In this document: piece by piece, positions 27,268 through 36,433 of the stretch
Layout of the letters: the number at the start of each line of letters is the position of its first letter
Numbering within the stretch: the stretch's first letter is position 1
Origin: Acidimicrobiaceae bacterium
GTDB taxonomy: Bacteria > Actinomycetota > Acidimicrobiia > Acidimicrobiales > RAAP-2
Direction of reading: 5' to 3'
Length of the DNA stretch: 64,000 nucleotides
Assembly (NCBI GenBank): GCA_003170315.1
Contig: PNAH01000010.1
Location: 163,543 to 227,542 of the forward strand
The notes under the pieces: generated by a model
The model's input: the letters and a program-made list of their open reading frames with translations, nothing else
The model's database searches: none
Told to the model about the DNA's origin: nothing
Program-made: the position numbers and the translations under genes

Positions 27268-28317
27268 GTGACCAGACGATTCGCTCTAGCGACTGCCCTC
27301 TCCGTCGGGACTCTGGCCGCGACGCTGGTTCCCGCCCTCGGCGCATCCGCAATCTCTGCTGTCAAGTCCTTCGTCATAACCAGCAACCTCCCGACGTCGC
27401 TTTCAAATCAGCTGCCCCTCCTTCGACTGCACTTCAGTGGCGCGACGAAAGTGAAGGATCTGCCGACCCTGCGCACGCATCCGCTTCTCGTCACCGAATG
27501 GCAACAGATCAGCACCCACGAAGTACAGGCCGTCGTGACCAGCTCGCTCCAACCGGCCACCGTCTACACCATTGATCTGCCCACCCGAATGATTTGCACC
27601 TCGACGTGCCGTTTCACCGCGGTGCGACCACGCCTCGCGTCCGTCGCTTCCAGCACCACCTGGGAAGAGCAGCTCTTGGCCGAGCTCAACTACTTGCCGG
27701 TGAGCTTCAGCGCGAGCTCACCACAGAGTGATCCGTCGCAGCCGGCGGCCGGCACGTTCAGTTGGAAGTACCCGAACTTGCCTACGGCGCTGCAATCGCA
27801 GTGGCACGTCGGTGTCGCTGGGACCATCCTTCGCGGAGCGCTCATGAACTTTCAGAGCGTCAACAACCTCCCCACGACCGGAATCGCCGACGCGGCGACC
27901 TGGAGTGACCTGATGACGGCGGCCCACACCAACAAGGTGGATGCCACGACCTATAACTACGTGAGCGTCTCAATGGGCTCGCCCGAGGTCCTGACGCTCT
28001 ACGTGGCAAACCACGTGAAGTTCAAAACACCGGTCAACACCGGCATCTCCGTGTCACCAACGGCCACCGGCACTTACCCGGTCTACGTACGATACCTGAC
28101 TACGACGATGTCGGGCACCAACCCTGATGGATCGCACTACAGCGATCCGGGTATCAAGTGGGTCTCGTACTTCAACGGCGGCGACGCACTGCACGAGTTC
28201 CCGCGCTACTCCTACGGCTCCCCCCAGAGCCTCGGCTGCGTCGAGATGCCCTACGCGAGCGCCGAGACCGTCTACCCCTTCACGCCGATCGGCACGCTCG
28301 TCACGGTCAATCAGTAG
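27268..28317 (+). CDS. Secreted L,D-transpeptidase (YkuD family) with a peptidoglycan-binding-like domain
   Basis: The protein has a signal peptide (about residues 1-28, MTRRFALATALSVGTLAATL...), a peptidoglycan-binding-type segment near 190-215 (LRGALMNFQSVNNLPTTGIAD), and a C-terminal YkuD catalytic domain (about residues 225-349) with HEFPRYSYGSPQSLGCVEM, where His and the SxGC cysteine are the expected catalytic residues. L,D-transpeptidases cross-link peptidoglycan peptides through 3-3 bonds or attach proteins. The GTG start lacks a close ribosome site, but signal peptide and spacing fit. It stands in a row of envelope genes. Confidence 0.85.
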   Translation: MTRRFALATALSVGTLAATLVPALGASAISAVKSFVITSNLPTSLSNQLPLLRLHFSGATKVKDLPTLRTHPLLVTEWQQISTHEVQAVVTSSLQPATVYTIDLPTRMICTSTCRFTAVRPRLASVASSTTWEEQLLAELNYLPVSFSASSPQSDPSQPAAGTFSWKYPNLPTALQSQWHVGVAGTILRGALMNFQSVNNLPTTGIADAATWSDLMTAAHTNKVDATTYNYVSVSMGSPEVLTLYVANHVKFKTPVNTGISVSPTATGTYPVYVRYLTTTMSGTNPDGSHYSDPGIKWVSYFNGGDALHEFPRYSYGSPQSLGCVEMPYASAETVYPFTPIGTLVTVNQ

Positions 28318-28388
28318 CGAACATCTTCACAATTCGTCATCGTCCTTTCTTGTTGTAATTTTCGCACGCGCTGTTACATTCGATTTAG

Positions 28389-29456
28389 ATGCCAAGTGAG
28401 TCGACTCGTGAGGGTGCCGTCCCCAATTGGACCCTGCGGGTCGTGCTGGGACTCTGCGTGTCCGCACTAATAATCGTTGGTTATCAGCTGAAGAACGATC
28501 AACGCTCCCCCGCGGCCGCGCCGACGACCACGCTTCGCACGACACCGTCGACGACGGCCTCGGATCCAACGACGACCAATAGGTCCTCAACGTCCACCAC
28601 GCCGACCACGCAACCGTCGCCACCTTCGAAGAACCTTCCGCCGCCCGTCATCAACATGTTGGCGTTCAAGCCGCCGGGCGCCGGCTGTCGATTCTCCACG
28701 GGCGCACCGATTCCGAGTACCCCGTCCGATACGTCGACGACCAGTGGAGCGACGTCGACGTCCTCGACGACCACCGTGCCGACGATCTCGGCAATCGGGC
28801 ACTGCACCGTGCTCGAGATCGGCGACTCACTCGGCAACGATCTCGGGTGGGGACTCGCACGCCAACTCGGACACGATCACGAAGTGCGTCTCGTGCAAGC
28901 CGACAGATCTTCGAGCGGCCTACTCACGCCGTGGTTCTACAACTGGCCGCAGAAAGAAAAGGTGCTGCTCGCTCAGTACAAACCGCAGTTGGTGATCATC
29001 ACGTACGGTGCGAACGATGAACAGAATCTGAAAGTCAACGGTCACGTGTTTGCGTTCGGATCGGCGCCCTGGGTGACGGCCTACACCGACCTCGTCACCA
29101 AGATGGCGACCGCGGCCACCAGGACCGGGGCTTACGTACTGTGGGTCGGTCTGCCGATCATGCGGCCGAACGGCTATCGCCAGGGAATGTTGCTCCTCAA
29201 CTCGGTGTTCGCGAAGGTGGCCACCACCGTGCCGGGCATGACGTTCCTGCCGACGTGGGAGCTCTTCGCCAATGCCAAGGGTCAGTTCGAAGACGCCGCC
29301 CCGGTGAACAATATTCCGTCACTGGTGCGCGAGGCTGACGGGATCCACTTGAGTTACGTCGGCGAGAACGTCATTGCCACCTACGTCACGCGCACCATCG
29401 GCGAGGTCTATCACGTGCAGGTGACGCCCGAAGCGGCGATGTACATCGATCGTTGA
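28389..29456 (+). CDS. Membrane-anchored SGNH/GDSL hydrolase
   Basis: An N-terminal membrane helix (about residues 13-30, LRVVLGLCVSALIIVGYQL) is followed by a long Thr/Ser/Pro linker to about residue 135. The SGNH domain then starts CTVLEIGDSLGNDLGWGL (nucleophile serine in GDS), has VIITYGANDEQ (block with the Asn) and ends with EADGIHLSYVGEN (Asp-x-x-His pair). SGNH enzymes deacylate or acetylate glycans and lipids; this one likely works on the outer face of the membrane, because of the anchor and linker. It may remove or add acyl groups together with the neighbouring acyltransferase. Confidence 0.82.
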   Translation: MPSESTREGAVPNWTLRVVLGLCVSALIIVGYQLKNDQRSPAAAPTTTLRTTPSTTASDPTTTNRSSTSTTPTTQPSPPSKNLPPPVINMLAFKPPGAGCRFSTGAPIPSTPSDTSTTSGATSTSSTTTVPTISAIGHCTVLEIGDSLGNDLGWGLARQLGHDHEVRLVQADRSSSGLLTPWFYNWPQKEKVLLAQYKPQLVIITYGANDEQNLKVNGHVFAFGSAPWVTAYTDLVTKMATAATRTGAYVLWVGLPIMRPNGYRQGMLLLNSVFAKVATTVPGMTFLPTWELFANAKGQFEDAAPVNNIPSLVREADGIHLSYVGENVIATYVTRTIGEVYHVQVTPEAAMYIDR

Positions 29457-29466
29457 GTCAGCGTCG

Positions 29467-30621
29467 TCAGTGGACGTGCGCGAGGTGACCGACCCACAGC
29501 GTCGCGTCCCACGAGAGACCGACGCAGACGATCAACATGAGCGCCACCCCCACGCCGTCACGGTCGAGTCGTTTCGAATGACGAATCGGATTCTCGAGGA
29601 CGTGATAGGAGATCACGGCGCACGCGAAGGCACCCGCAATCTCGATGACTCGAGCCCACGGTGACGTCGGAGGATGGACCATCTGAAGAGGGAGCATCAA
29701 CCATACGTAGTGCCACAGGTAGAGGGAGTACGAGATGTCCCCGACGTAGCGAAACGGTCGCCACGAGAGCCACGACGCCGGACCCCCCGGGGTAGCGGCC
29801 TGCCCGGTCCAGAGGAGAATCGCCGTCGTGCCGCAAGGCCACCAGGCCAGCACACCAGGATAAACACTCGTCACGTTGAGCCGCCAGACCACCGCGGCCA
29901 GCCCGACGAGGGCGGCAACCGCCAGCACCGCGTTGAAGCGCGGCGTCCGGCGGGCCCACGCGCCGGGCAGCAAGGCGATCAGTCCGCCGAGGGCGATCTC
30001 CCAAAATCGAGTGAACGGAGAGTAGTAGGCCACGGTCGGGCTGATCGGTGTGAGGTGCCAGGAGTACCACGCCGACGCGCAGACCGCCGCGACCAAGAAC
30101 AGTCCGAGTGACGTCGCGCGATTTCGGATCGGAGTCAGCCACGTCAAGGAAAAGACGACGAGCGGAAAGAAGAGATAGAACTGCTCTTCGACCGCCAGTG
30201 ACCAGTAGTGCGTGACCAGCGAGGGCGCGACGCCGGGAATGAAGTAGTTGCTGCCGGTATGGATGAGTCGAAAGTTCGCGGAGAAGAGAGAGGCCCAGCG
30301 CACATCGCCGAGCAACTGGGGCACGAAGTTCGTTCCCAGAAGAAAGTACGCGGCGAAGGTCGTCGCGACGAGGGTGAGGGTGGCCGCGGGCACGATGCGT
30401 CGAATACGTCGGGCGTAAAAGTACGCCAGATTCTGACGTACGTGTCGCGGCGGTTGGCGGCGCAGAAGACTCGTGATCACGAAGCCGCTGATGACGAAGA
30501 ACACGTCGACGCCGACGTAACCGCCCTCGAACCCGGGCACACTGGCGTGCGCCAGTATCACCAGAATGACGGCGACGGCTCGAAGTCCTTGAATGTCCGG
30601 CCGAAAGGTCTGACGCGCCAT
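29467..30621 (-). CDS. Acyltransferase-3 family membrane protein (OafA/YrhL-like)
   Basis: The protein begins FRPDIQGLRAVAVILVILAH within the first 25 residues, the family's conserved R..GLR.....V...H block, then GYVGVDVFFVISGFVI, and has about ten helices. Acyltransferase-3 proteins move acetyl or other acyl groups onto surface polysaccharides or lipids. The frame is open upstream to 30765; the ATG at 30619-30621 is selected because it begins just before the conserved region. The C-terminal SGNH domain common in OafA-type proteins is absent, but the neighbour at 28.4 kb supplies one as a separate protein in convergent orientation. Confidence 0.83.
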   Translation of the reverse strand: MARQTFRPDIQGLRAVAVILVILAHASVPGFEGGYVGVDVFFVISGFVITSLLRRQPPRHVRQNLAYFYARRIRRIVPAATLTLVATTFAAYFLLGTNFVPQLLGDVRWASLFSANFRLIHTGSNYFIPGVAPSLVTHYWSLAVEEQFYLFFPLVVFSLTWLTPIRNRATSLGLFLVAAVCASAWYSWHLTPISPTVAYYSPFTRFWEIALGGLIALLPGAWARRTPRFNAVLAVAALVGLAAVVWRLNVTSVYPGVLAWWPCGTTAILLWTGQAATPGGPASWLSWRPFRYVGDISYSLYLWHYVWLMLPLQMVHPPTSPWARVIEIAGAFACAVISYHVLENPIRHSKRLDRDGVGVALMLIVCVGLSWDATLWVGHLAHVH

Positions 30622-30815
30622 TCGGTCGCCCGTCACGACACCTGTCTCTAGGCGATCAAGGCTGGATTCGTCGGTAACGGACACGTGGACGACGCTACCT
30701 CGGCCCTCGTAGAGGATCAGGCGACCAAGCGGTCCCATCGCGCCCGAACCCGTAGATTGGACCAATCACCGACATCGCTCCCCCGAAGAAACCGTCGAAG
30801 AAACCGTCGAGCCCC

Positions 30816-31817
30816 GTGAAGCGCATCGCGGCGATCGTCGTCACCGGTCTCGCCTTCTACGTGGCGCTACCCGCCTTCACCAAAGTTCTGTCGGCGTGGC
30901 CCAAGCTCTTTCATCTGAGTTTCACGTGGTTGCTGCTGATGCTGGCCGCCGAGGTGGCGAGCTTCTTCTGCGCGATGACGTTGTTGCGTTTACTCCTACG
31001 AACAACGCAGTGGTTCACCGTGGTTGCCGCTCTGCTTGTGGGTAATGCGGTGACGAACGTCTTGCCGGCCGGTGACGTCGCCGGGGCCGGCGTGCAGTTC
31101 CAAATGCTCGCGATTGGTGGCATCAACGCCGACGCGGCGGCCGGCGGTCTCGCCGCGGCCTCGATCATCGGGCTGGCGGGCCTGTTCTTGCTGCCCGTGT
31201 GCATCCTGCCCGCGATCCTGGGTGGCCTTCCCGTGAGTCCCGGTCTCGAGCACGCGGCCTACCTCGGCATTGTCGGCTTCGTGCTCATCGTCGCCTTCGG
31301 CGCTGTCCTCCTCACGACCAATGGTCTCTTGACCTGGATCGCGCGCGCCACGCAGCGTTTCTTGAACGCCCTCCCCAAACGAAAGACCAAGACTGAGGGC
31401 CTACCGAAGCGGCTCATTGCCGAACGAAATCTGGTGCGGACGAATCTCGGTCGCCGATGGCGTGAGGCCGTGGTGCTCATCGGCGGCCGTATCGGTTTCG
31501 ATTACTTCGCGCTGCTCTGTGCGCTGCGCGCCACCGGCGCCAGTCCGAAGGCTCCGCTCGTGCTGTTGGCCTACGCCGCTACCGCGGTCATAGCCTTAGT
31601 GCCGTTGACGCCCGGCGGCCTGGGCATCGTCGAAGCGAGTCTCAGCGGACTCCTCGTTCTGGCGGGCGTCGGCAGCGCCAGCGCGATCATCGCCACCCTG
31701 GCCTATCGCCTCGTCACCTACTGGCTGCCCATTCTCGCCGGCGGCGGCGTCTACGTCGCCTTTCGACATCGCTACGGGCCGATAAAGTTCGGCGCGGCCG
31801 CTCGACAACCTTCGTAG
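30816..31817 (+). CDS. Lysylphosphatidylglycerol synthase-like transmembrane protein (UPF0104/YbhN group)
   Basis: The 333-residue product has about eight membrane helices and the family's VGNAVTNVLPAGDVAGAGVQFQML and PLTPGGLGIVEASLSGLLVLAGV segments. These correspond to the flippase part of MprF, without the catalytic aminoacyltransferase domain. Such proteins are frequent in actinomycetes and are thought to move lipids or glycan precursors, but the substrate is not known here. GTG start at 30816 with no clear ribosome site. Confidence 0.8.
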   Translation: MKRIAAIVVTGLAFYVALPAFTKVLSAWPKLFHLSFTWLLLMLAAEVASFFCAMTLLRLLLRTTQWFTVVAALLVGNAVTNVLPAGDVAGAGVQFQMLAIGGINADAAAGGLAAASIIGLAGLFLLPVCILPAILGGLPVSPGLEHAAYLGIVGFVLIVAFGAVLLTTNGLLTWIARATQRFLNALPKRKTKTEGLPKRLIAERNLVRTNLGRRWREAVVLIGGRIGFDYFALLCALRATGASPKAPLVLLAYAATAVIALVPLTPGGLGIVEASLSGLLVLAGVGSASAIIATLAYRLVTYWLPILAGGGVYVAFRHRYGPIKFGAAARQPS

Positions 31818-31841
31818 GAGACCGCTCGGCGCGAATCCGGG

Positions 31842-32372
31842 CTACTTCTTGTCGTCGAGCAGATTGACCATGTCGTTGGCGTGCTCTTCTTCGACCGCCA
31901 GGATCTCTTCGAGCATTCTCCGCGTGGTGGGGTCGCCGTCGCCCAGCCAAGCGATGATCTCGCTGTAGGAGCTGATCGCGATGCGTTCGGCGATGAGATT
32001 CTCTTTGATCATGTCGGTGAGACTGGTGGCCGTCTTGTACTCCGAGTGGGCCCGACTACTGAAGGTGTCGGGATTGAAATCAGGCTCGCCCCCGAGCTGA
32101 CCGATGCGCGCCGCGATCAACTCGGCGTGACCCTGCTCCTCTCGCGAGTGGGCCAGGAACTCCGCGGCGACGGCCTCAGAATCGAGTCCGTGGGCGGCGA
32201 AGGAGTGTTGCTGGTAACGAAGCACGCAGATAAGTTCGGTCGCCAGCGATTGGTTCAAGACCTCGAGAACCCTCGGTAAGTCGGCGCCGTAGGCGTCCGT
32301 GATCGAGCCTTTTCGAAGGTTCTTGCGGGCGTTCTCTCGAAGTGTTTTGACGTCACTCAGGAATTTGGCCAT
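31842..32372 (-). CDS. Ferritin-like diiron protein (bacterioferritin/Dps-like four-helix bundle)
   Basis: The 176-residue protein has four helices with the ferroxidase-type ligands: E in LATELICVLRY, E-x-x-H in REEQGHAELIAARI, E in KENLIAERIAISSY, and E-x-x-H in AVEEEHANDMVNLL. It lacks any signal peptide. This family oxidises or stores iron and protects DNA from oxidative damage. AGAGGA ten bases before the ATG supports the start. It is convergent with the LPG-like gene and single on its strand. Confidence 0.82.
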   Translation of the reverse strand: MAKFLSDVKTLRENARKNLRKGSITDAYGADLPRVLEVLNQSLATELICVLRYQQHSFAAHGLDSEAVAAEFLAHSREEQGHAELIAARIGQLGGEPDFNPDTFSSRAHSEYKTATSLTDMIKENLIAERIAISSYSEIIAWLGDGDPTTRRMLEEILAVEEEHANDMVNLLDDKK

Positions 32373-32912
32373 TGACGCGGGGTCCTCTCATTGGTCAGAT
32401 TGAAATACATTTCTGGCGCCACCCTAACAACTCGCGCGAGTGACGCGATGAAGATAGTGGCGAAACGATGGTGAGTCATCCAAGGGCGTGGCCGACGAAG
32501 CAAGGTGACCAGATAACACTCTTGAATCCCTCGTATGAATGGATGTCCCCCACCACCGAGTTCCCTGAGAGTCGTTCATTTCTCATTGCTACAGTGCCAC
32601 TGCCCTGTGTTCGTCGTCTAAAGGAGAAAACGCGAGTTCACTAAGTCAACCGCTCTGGCGAATCCGAAAATCACTTCAATCATGGCAACTCTTGGTGCAC
32701 CATTCTTCCCACCTGATCGCTTTAGCTCGCTCACGTTTCGGCAGAACGATTTTCCAGCGACAATCATTTGAAACGAACGTCGAACTCCACCACTTCGGCA
32801 TGGCCCGACGCATTAATCCTCGGCGAACTCCATCCGATTGCCCTAGAGCTTTCAGGGGCGGGTCCGTCACTTTCGACCTTAGATGGTTCTTCTAACAAAC
32901 GGGTAAGAAAAT
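32373..32912. other. Gene-free stretch
   Basis: About 540 bases between the start of the ferritin-like gene and the terminator of the next leftward gene. It should hold the ferritin-like promoter at its left end. Short frames are present on both strands but without ribosome sites or motifs. Confidence 0.5.
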
Positions 32913-32950
32913 ATCCCCGGTCGGTGCGACGGCGCACACCGACCGGGGAT
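32913..32950 (-). terminator. Rho-independent terminator of the DUF6131-like gene
   Basis: Perfect 14-base inverted repeat ATCCCCGGTCGGTG / CACCGACCGGGGAT with a 10-base loop; on the minus strand it is followed by ATTTTCTT. It stands 17 bases after the stop of the small membrane gene on that strand. Confidence 0.85.
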
Positions 32951-32967
32951 CAGGGAGAATAGGTGGT

Positions 32968-33122
32968 TTAGAAGTAGTGATTTCGCCCTCCGACGGCGTG
33001 GCCCAGGGTTCCCAGAGCCCACAGCACGAGACCGACCAGCAACACGATCACGCCGATCGACCAAGGATCTTGAGGGCCAAAACGAAGCTCACTAATAAGA
33101 GGATGAGTCCAAAGTCAACCAT
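32968..33122 (-). pseudogene. Frameshifted DUF6131-like small membrane protein
   Basis: The leftward frame starts MVDFGLILLLVSFVLALKIL (ATG at 33120-33122, with AAGGA upstream) but stops after 24 residues. One base missing near 33063 would shift it into WSIGVIVLLVGLVLWALG, then TLGHAVGGRNHYF with its stop at 32968. The combined 51-residue protein has the size, double-helix form and GGR.HY ending that I associate with DUF6131-type small membrane proteins of actinomycetes. The ribosome site and a good terminator show a recently functional gene. A single-base deletion, sequencing error or programmed frameshift are the possible causes. Confidence 0.62.
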
Positions 33123-33387
33123 GGTGAAATTTTCCTTTTCCCAGCGAACGTTTCTCACGCCCAATTGGAACTTCCTCACAGCACTAAAAACCTTGGGCGC
33201 TTGTCTCTTACGGGCTCCTTCGACGCGTCTGGGAAATTCATGCGAAATGGTCCATCCGACACGACCATGAAGGCGCCGTTGCCGTATGTGGCGTCCACTG
33301 TTTGATTCGTCGAAATGAATGACGAGCAACGAGTTGTAACGCCCGCAGCAATTGACCCAATCGGCATCGTTATTAAGGTTGTGGACT

Positions 33388-34017
33388 ATGGCCCGCAAAC
33401 GACCTCGTGGAACGCCACCCACTCTTCAGCAGGTGTGGATCTCCGGCATCGTGGCAGCTGTCATCGCTGTGGCGGCCATCGTCGTGAAATCAGAGTTCGA
33501 TCGTCATGAAGTGATGCACCATTCTTCATTGGTCACTTGGATCACGGTGCCGGTACTGCTTATTTCGGGCATCTACGCTGTGGGTCGCCTGGCCGACGGA
33601 ATGGGCCGATTCTTGGCGCGTCGCACGCTCGAGGCGGCCGCCGCCATCGTGCGACTCGTGGCCACCGGTGTGGGCTACTTGCTCGTCCTCATTGCGGTCT
33701 TCGAACTTCTGGGCGTCTCGCTCGCCCACCTCATCATCGGCTTCGGACTCGCCGGCGTCGTACTGGGAATAGCGGCCCAACAGAGCCTCGGCAATATCTT
33801 TGCTTCGCTCGTGTTGCTCTTCGCTCGACCATTCAGTGTCGGCGAACACATCCGTGTTCGATCGGGCACCATCGGCGTCGTCGACGCGTGGGTGTTGGGC
33901 ATTGGTCTGACCTACGTTACGCTGCAAACCGAGGACGGTCTCTTGAAAGTGCCGAACTCCGTCGTACTGGCGTCGGGCATCGGCAAGCTCGACACGCCAC
34001 CCCATCGACTTCCGTGA
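33388..34017 (+). CDS. Small MscS-family mechanosensitive channel
   Basis: The ATG at 33388 (AAGG upstream) gives 209 residues with three or four helices. The pore-forming helix and following beta domain are clear: GLAGVVLGIAAQQSLGNIFA, then VLLFARPFSVGEHIRVRSG and TLQTEDGLLKVPNSVVLA. This is the MscS core, with a Gly/Ala-rich pore helix. The C-terminal alpha/beta domain of full MscS is absent and the protein ends soon after the beta domain. It would open under membrane tension to release solutes. Confidence 0.85.
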   Translation: MARKRPRGTPPTLQQVWISGIVAAVIAVAAIVVKSEFDRHEVMHHSSLVTWITVPVLLISGIYAVGRLADGMGRFLARRTLEAAAAIVRLVATGVGYLLVLIAVFELLGVSLAHLIIGFGLAGVVLGIAAQQSLGNIFASLVLLFARPFSVGEHIRVRSGTIGVVDAWVLGIGLTYVTLQTEDGLLKVPNSVVLASGIGKLDTPPHRLP

Positions 34018-34060
34018 GGCACTCGAGCCGAATCATCAATGACTGGAAAGAGGTCGGAGA

Positions 34061-34354
34061 ATGGGATCATCGGGAGACAAGTCGCGCAAGCCGCGTCGCC
34101 GTTTGGCGCGAGTGTCCAAGTATCCGGACTCGAGCGGCAATCCCTTAGCCGGTCTGACCGGTGGCGGCGGTGACGGACTGTCCGGTCCGGGCGCGAGTCA
34201 CGGACCGTCCGAACACCATCACCCGGTCGGAAAAGTCGGCGCGGCCTTCCTTTGGCTCCTCGGGCGTCGGCGAACACCGATGCCACCGGCGTCTGAGCCC
34301 GCGCCGGCGCCAGAACATCAGCACGAGCACACGGACGAACCAGCGGACGAATAG
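34061..34354 (+). CDS. Hypothetical 97-residue polar protein
   Basis: An ATG with AGAGG about ten bases upstream opens a frame of 97 codons that begins MGSSGDKSRKPRRRLARVSK, has a Gly-rich middle (LAGLTGGGGDGLSG), a short hydrophobic stretch VGKVGAAFLWLLG and an acidic, His-rich tail (EHQHEHTDEPADE). It follows the MscS gene on the same strand by 43 bases. I recognise no family. Low sequence complexity leaves some doubt that it is coding. Confidence 0.45.
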   Translation: MGSSGDKSRKPRRRLARVSKYPDSSGNPLAGLTGGGGDGLSGPGASHGPSEHHHPVGKVGAAFLWLLGRRRTPMPPASEPAPAPEHQHEHTDEPADE

Positions 34355-34401
34355 ATCGTCGGACTAGCTCGTACCCTTCACGAACGCGCGGCCGACAATC
34401 T

Positions 34402-35760
34402 TTACCGCCCGTGTTGGTACTCTTCGGGTCCGAAGGCACTGCTCCCGCGTTGGGTGGCGATCTCGATGCCGTGGTCACCGAGTTCGGACGCCGCGCCGAC
34501 CGCCGCGCGACCAAATTTCTCACGAACCTCGTCGACGGCGTCGCGCAGGGCCTCGTTCGAGACCTGTCGTTCGCGCGATATCGCCTCAGCCTGTTCGCGG
34601 GGGTCGATTGACGTCGGATCCAGTCCGAAAGTCAACTGCAGGCTGTTGTCGTCGCGTTGGAGAAACGAGGACGCGTGAATCGCCAAGAGGCGAACCGAGT
34701 TCGCGAGGTCGATCGATTGCAGCAACGCTTCGGCAATCGCAAGGATCGCGACCTCGTCGTCGATGCCGAAGGGAAGCGTCTGGGACCGGCTGACGCTTGT
34801 GAGGTCGTCGAATCGAACGACGACCGTCATGGTGCGCGCGACGCGACCCTGACCCCGTAGAGCCCGGGCGACGACCGCCGCTTGGGATTTCGCGGCCTCG
34901 ACGACGGCGTCGAGGCCGCTCAACGACGTGGCGAAGGTCTGGTCGTGACCGACCGACTTGAGGACCCGATCGACCGTCACCTCGCGCTTGTCTTCGCCGT
35001 GGGCGTACGCCACGAGCGTCGAGGCCATCGCCAACCCCACGTGAGCGGCCAGAGTTGCTTCGTCGACTTTGGCGAGGTCGCGCACCCATCGCAGGCCCAG
35101 CTTGTGCAGCTTCGTCGCGGTGGCCGGACCGACGCCCCACAGGGCACGCACCGGGAGTTCGTCCAGCCACTTCTTCTCGAGAGCGGGACTGACCCAGACC
35201 ACCCCGGCGCCTTCCACGAGTTGTCCGTCGACGACGGTCGGTTTGGACTCCTTGGAGGCCAACTTCGCGAAAAGTTTATTGCGCCCGAGTCCCACGCCGC
35301 AGAGCAGACCGAGCTCGCCCATGATTCGACGGCGCAGTTCGGCCGCCGCCGCCAGTGGTCGCACGTTCAAACGGCGCAGGCTGGAGAGATTCGCGAACAC
35401 CTCGTCGAGTCCCAGCGGCTCGTAGTCGGGCGTGAGGTCGCGCACGATGTCGTGAAACTGTCGGGAGTACGCCTCGTAGCGGTCGAAGCGACCGGGCAGA
35501 ATTATGAGGTCCGGACAACGTCGCCGAGCGATCACGCTGGGCATGGCGCTGCGCACGCCGTAGCGTCGGGCCTCGTAGCTCGCACTGGCCACGACACCGC
35601 GCGCCCCGCCGCCCCCAACGGCCACCGGTTTGCCCCGCAGCGTGGGGTCGTCCAGGATCTCGACCGACGCGAAGAAAGCGTCGAGGTCGACGTGCAAGAT
35701 CGGCGCGTCGTCGACCGAAGGGGCCTCAGAAGGCGAGTTCAACACTGCGAAAGGCCTCAC
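34402..35760 (-). CDS. dinB: DinB/Y-family DNA polymerase (Pol IV)
   Basis: The 452-residue protein has HVDLDAFFASVE (first catalytic Asp, palm), GVVASASYEARRYGVRSAMP, LGLDEVFANLS in the place of the second palm motif, GVGLGRNKLFAKLASKESKP and a helix-hairpin-helix region LWGVGPATATKLHKLGL, all as in translesion polymerase IV. The palm motif normally reads S-x-DEA-[FY]-LD; here the acidic DE pair stays but neighbours differ (GLDEVFANL). It overlaps the preceding PIG-L gene by 35 bases and belongs to a leftward run behind two LexA boxes, so it is probably SOS-induced. The overlap leaves an uncertain start; an internal GTG at 35745 is possible. Confidence 0.9.
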   Translation of the reverse strand: MRPFAVLNSPSEAPSVDDAPILHVDLDAFFASVEILDDPTLRGKPVAVGGGGARGVVASASYEARRYGVRSAMPSVIARRRCPDLIILPGRFDRYEAYSRQFHDIVRDLTPDYEPLGLDEVFANLSSLRRLNVRPLAAAAELRRRIMGELGLLCGVGLGRNKLFAKLASKESKPTVVDGQLVEGAGVVWVSPALEKKWLDELPVRALWGVGPATATKLHKLGLRWVRDLAKVDEATLAAHVGLAMASTLVAYAHGEDKREVTVDRVLKSVGHDQTFATSLSGLDAVVEAAKSQAAVVARALRGQGRVARTMTVVVRFDDLTSVSRSQTLPFGIDDEVAILAIAEALLQSIDLANSVRLLAIHASSFLQRDDNSLQLTFGLDPTSIDPREQAEAISRERQVSNEALRDAVDEVREKFGRAAVGAASELGDHGIEIATQRGSSAFGPEEYQHGR

Positions 35761-36433
35761 CGAACGGTGCCCCCACGGGCCGCCCGGCCTGTTCGGCCCG
35801 CCCGTAGACCAGCTCGCGAATGGCCTCGGCGTCGCCTTCCAACTGCGAACTGTGCGCCAAGACGGCCTTCACCTTGGTGTCGATCGTGCCAGTGATGTCA
35901 GCCACCACGTCCGGATCGTGCGTGCCGCTCAAGAGAAGGCTGGCCACCTGGTGCGGCTCGCCTTGATCGGGGAAGTAAAGGGGCATCGCGGCGGCCGGAG
36001 CGACCGCGTCTAACAGCGCCCAACCAGTCTCGCGGTGATCACGGTGGTTCACGTACACGCCGGCGAAGAACGTCGCCGTGGGGTCGGGACCGATCACGAC
36101 TTCCGGTCGATACTGGCGTATGAGACCGACCAGGGTGGCGCGAAGGTCCACGTCGTTGTCGACCTCGCCGTCCGGTCGGGCCAGTCGCGTGACGGTCGCG
36201 GCGCCGAGGAGATCGGCCGCGAACTCCACTTCGGCCCCTCGCACCTCGCGCACCGCACCGGCGTCGGCGGTCAGCACGTGCGAACCCTTATCGCCGTCGC
36301 ACACCACGACGAGATGAACGGCGCAACCGTCTTGCGCCCACTGGGCGAGGAGTCCCCCGGCCGCGACGTCGGCGTCATCGGGGTGCGCGTAAATCGCCAT
36401 GGCGCACTGGGGTCGCAGATCGAGCGCGCGCAT
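35726..36433 (-). CDS. PIG-L-type zinc N-acetylglucosaminyl deacetylase
   Basis: The 235-residue product has AIYAHPDDADVAAGGLLAQW, with the family's AHPDD zinc-binding motif, and HRDHRETGWALLDAV, with HxxH-type ligands, as in the LmbE/MshB family that removes acetyl groups from GlcNAc-containing compounds. It is smaller than MshB (about 300 residues). Its ATG shares one base with the TGA of nrdR (TGATG), and its own end overlaps dinB. Why such a deacetylase sits in a LexA-controlled operon is unclear; mycothiol or cell-wall metabolism under stress are possible explanations. Confidence 0.85.
   Translation of the reverse strand: MRALDLRPQCAMAIYAHPDDADVAAGGLLAQWAQDGCAVHLVVVCDGDKGSHVLTADAGAVREVRGAEVEFAADLLGAATVTRLARPDGEVDNDVDLRATLVGLIRQYRPEVVIGPDPTATFFAGVYVNHRDHRETGWALLDAVAPAAAMPLYFPDQGEPHQVASLLLSGTHDPDVVADITGTIDTKVKAVLAHSSQLEGDAEAIRELVYGRAEQAGRPVGAPFGEAFRSVELAF

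Noticed and set aside
34882-35895. 337-codon plus-strand frame.
   Set aside because: It is the reverse strand of dinB and PIG-L and has no protein-like motif.
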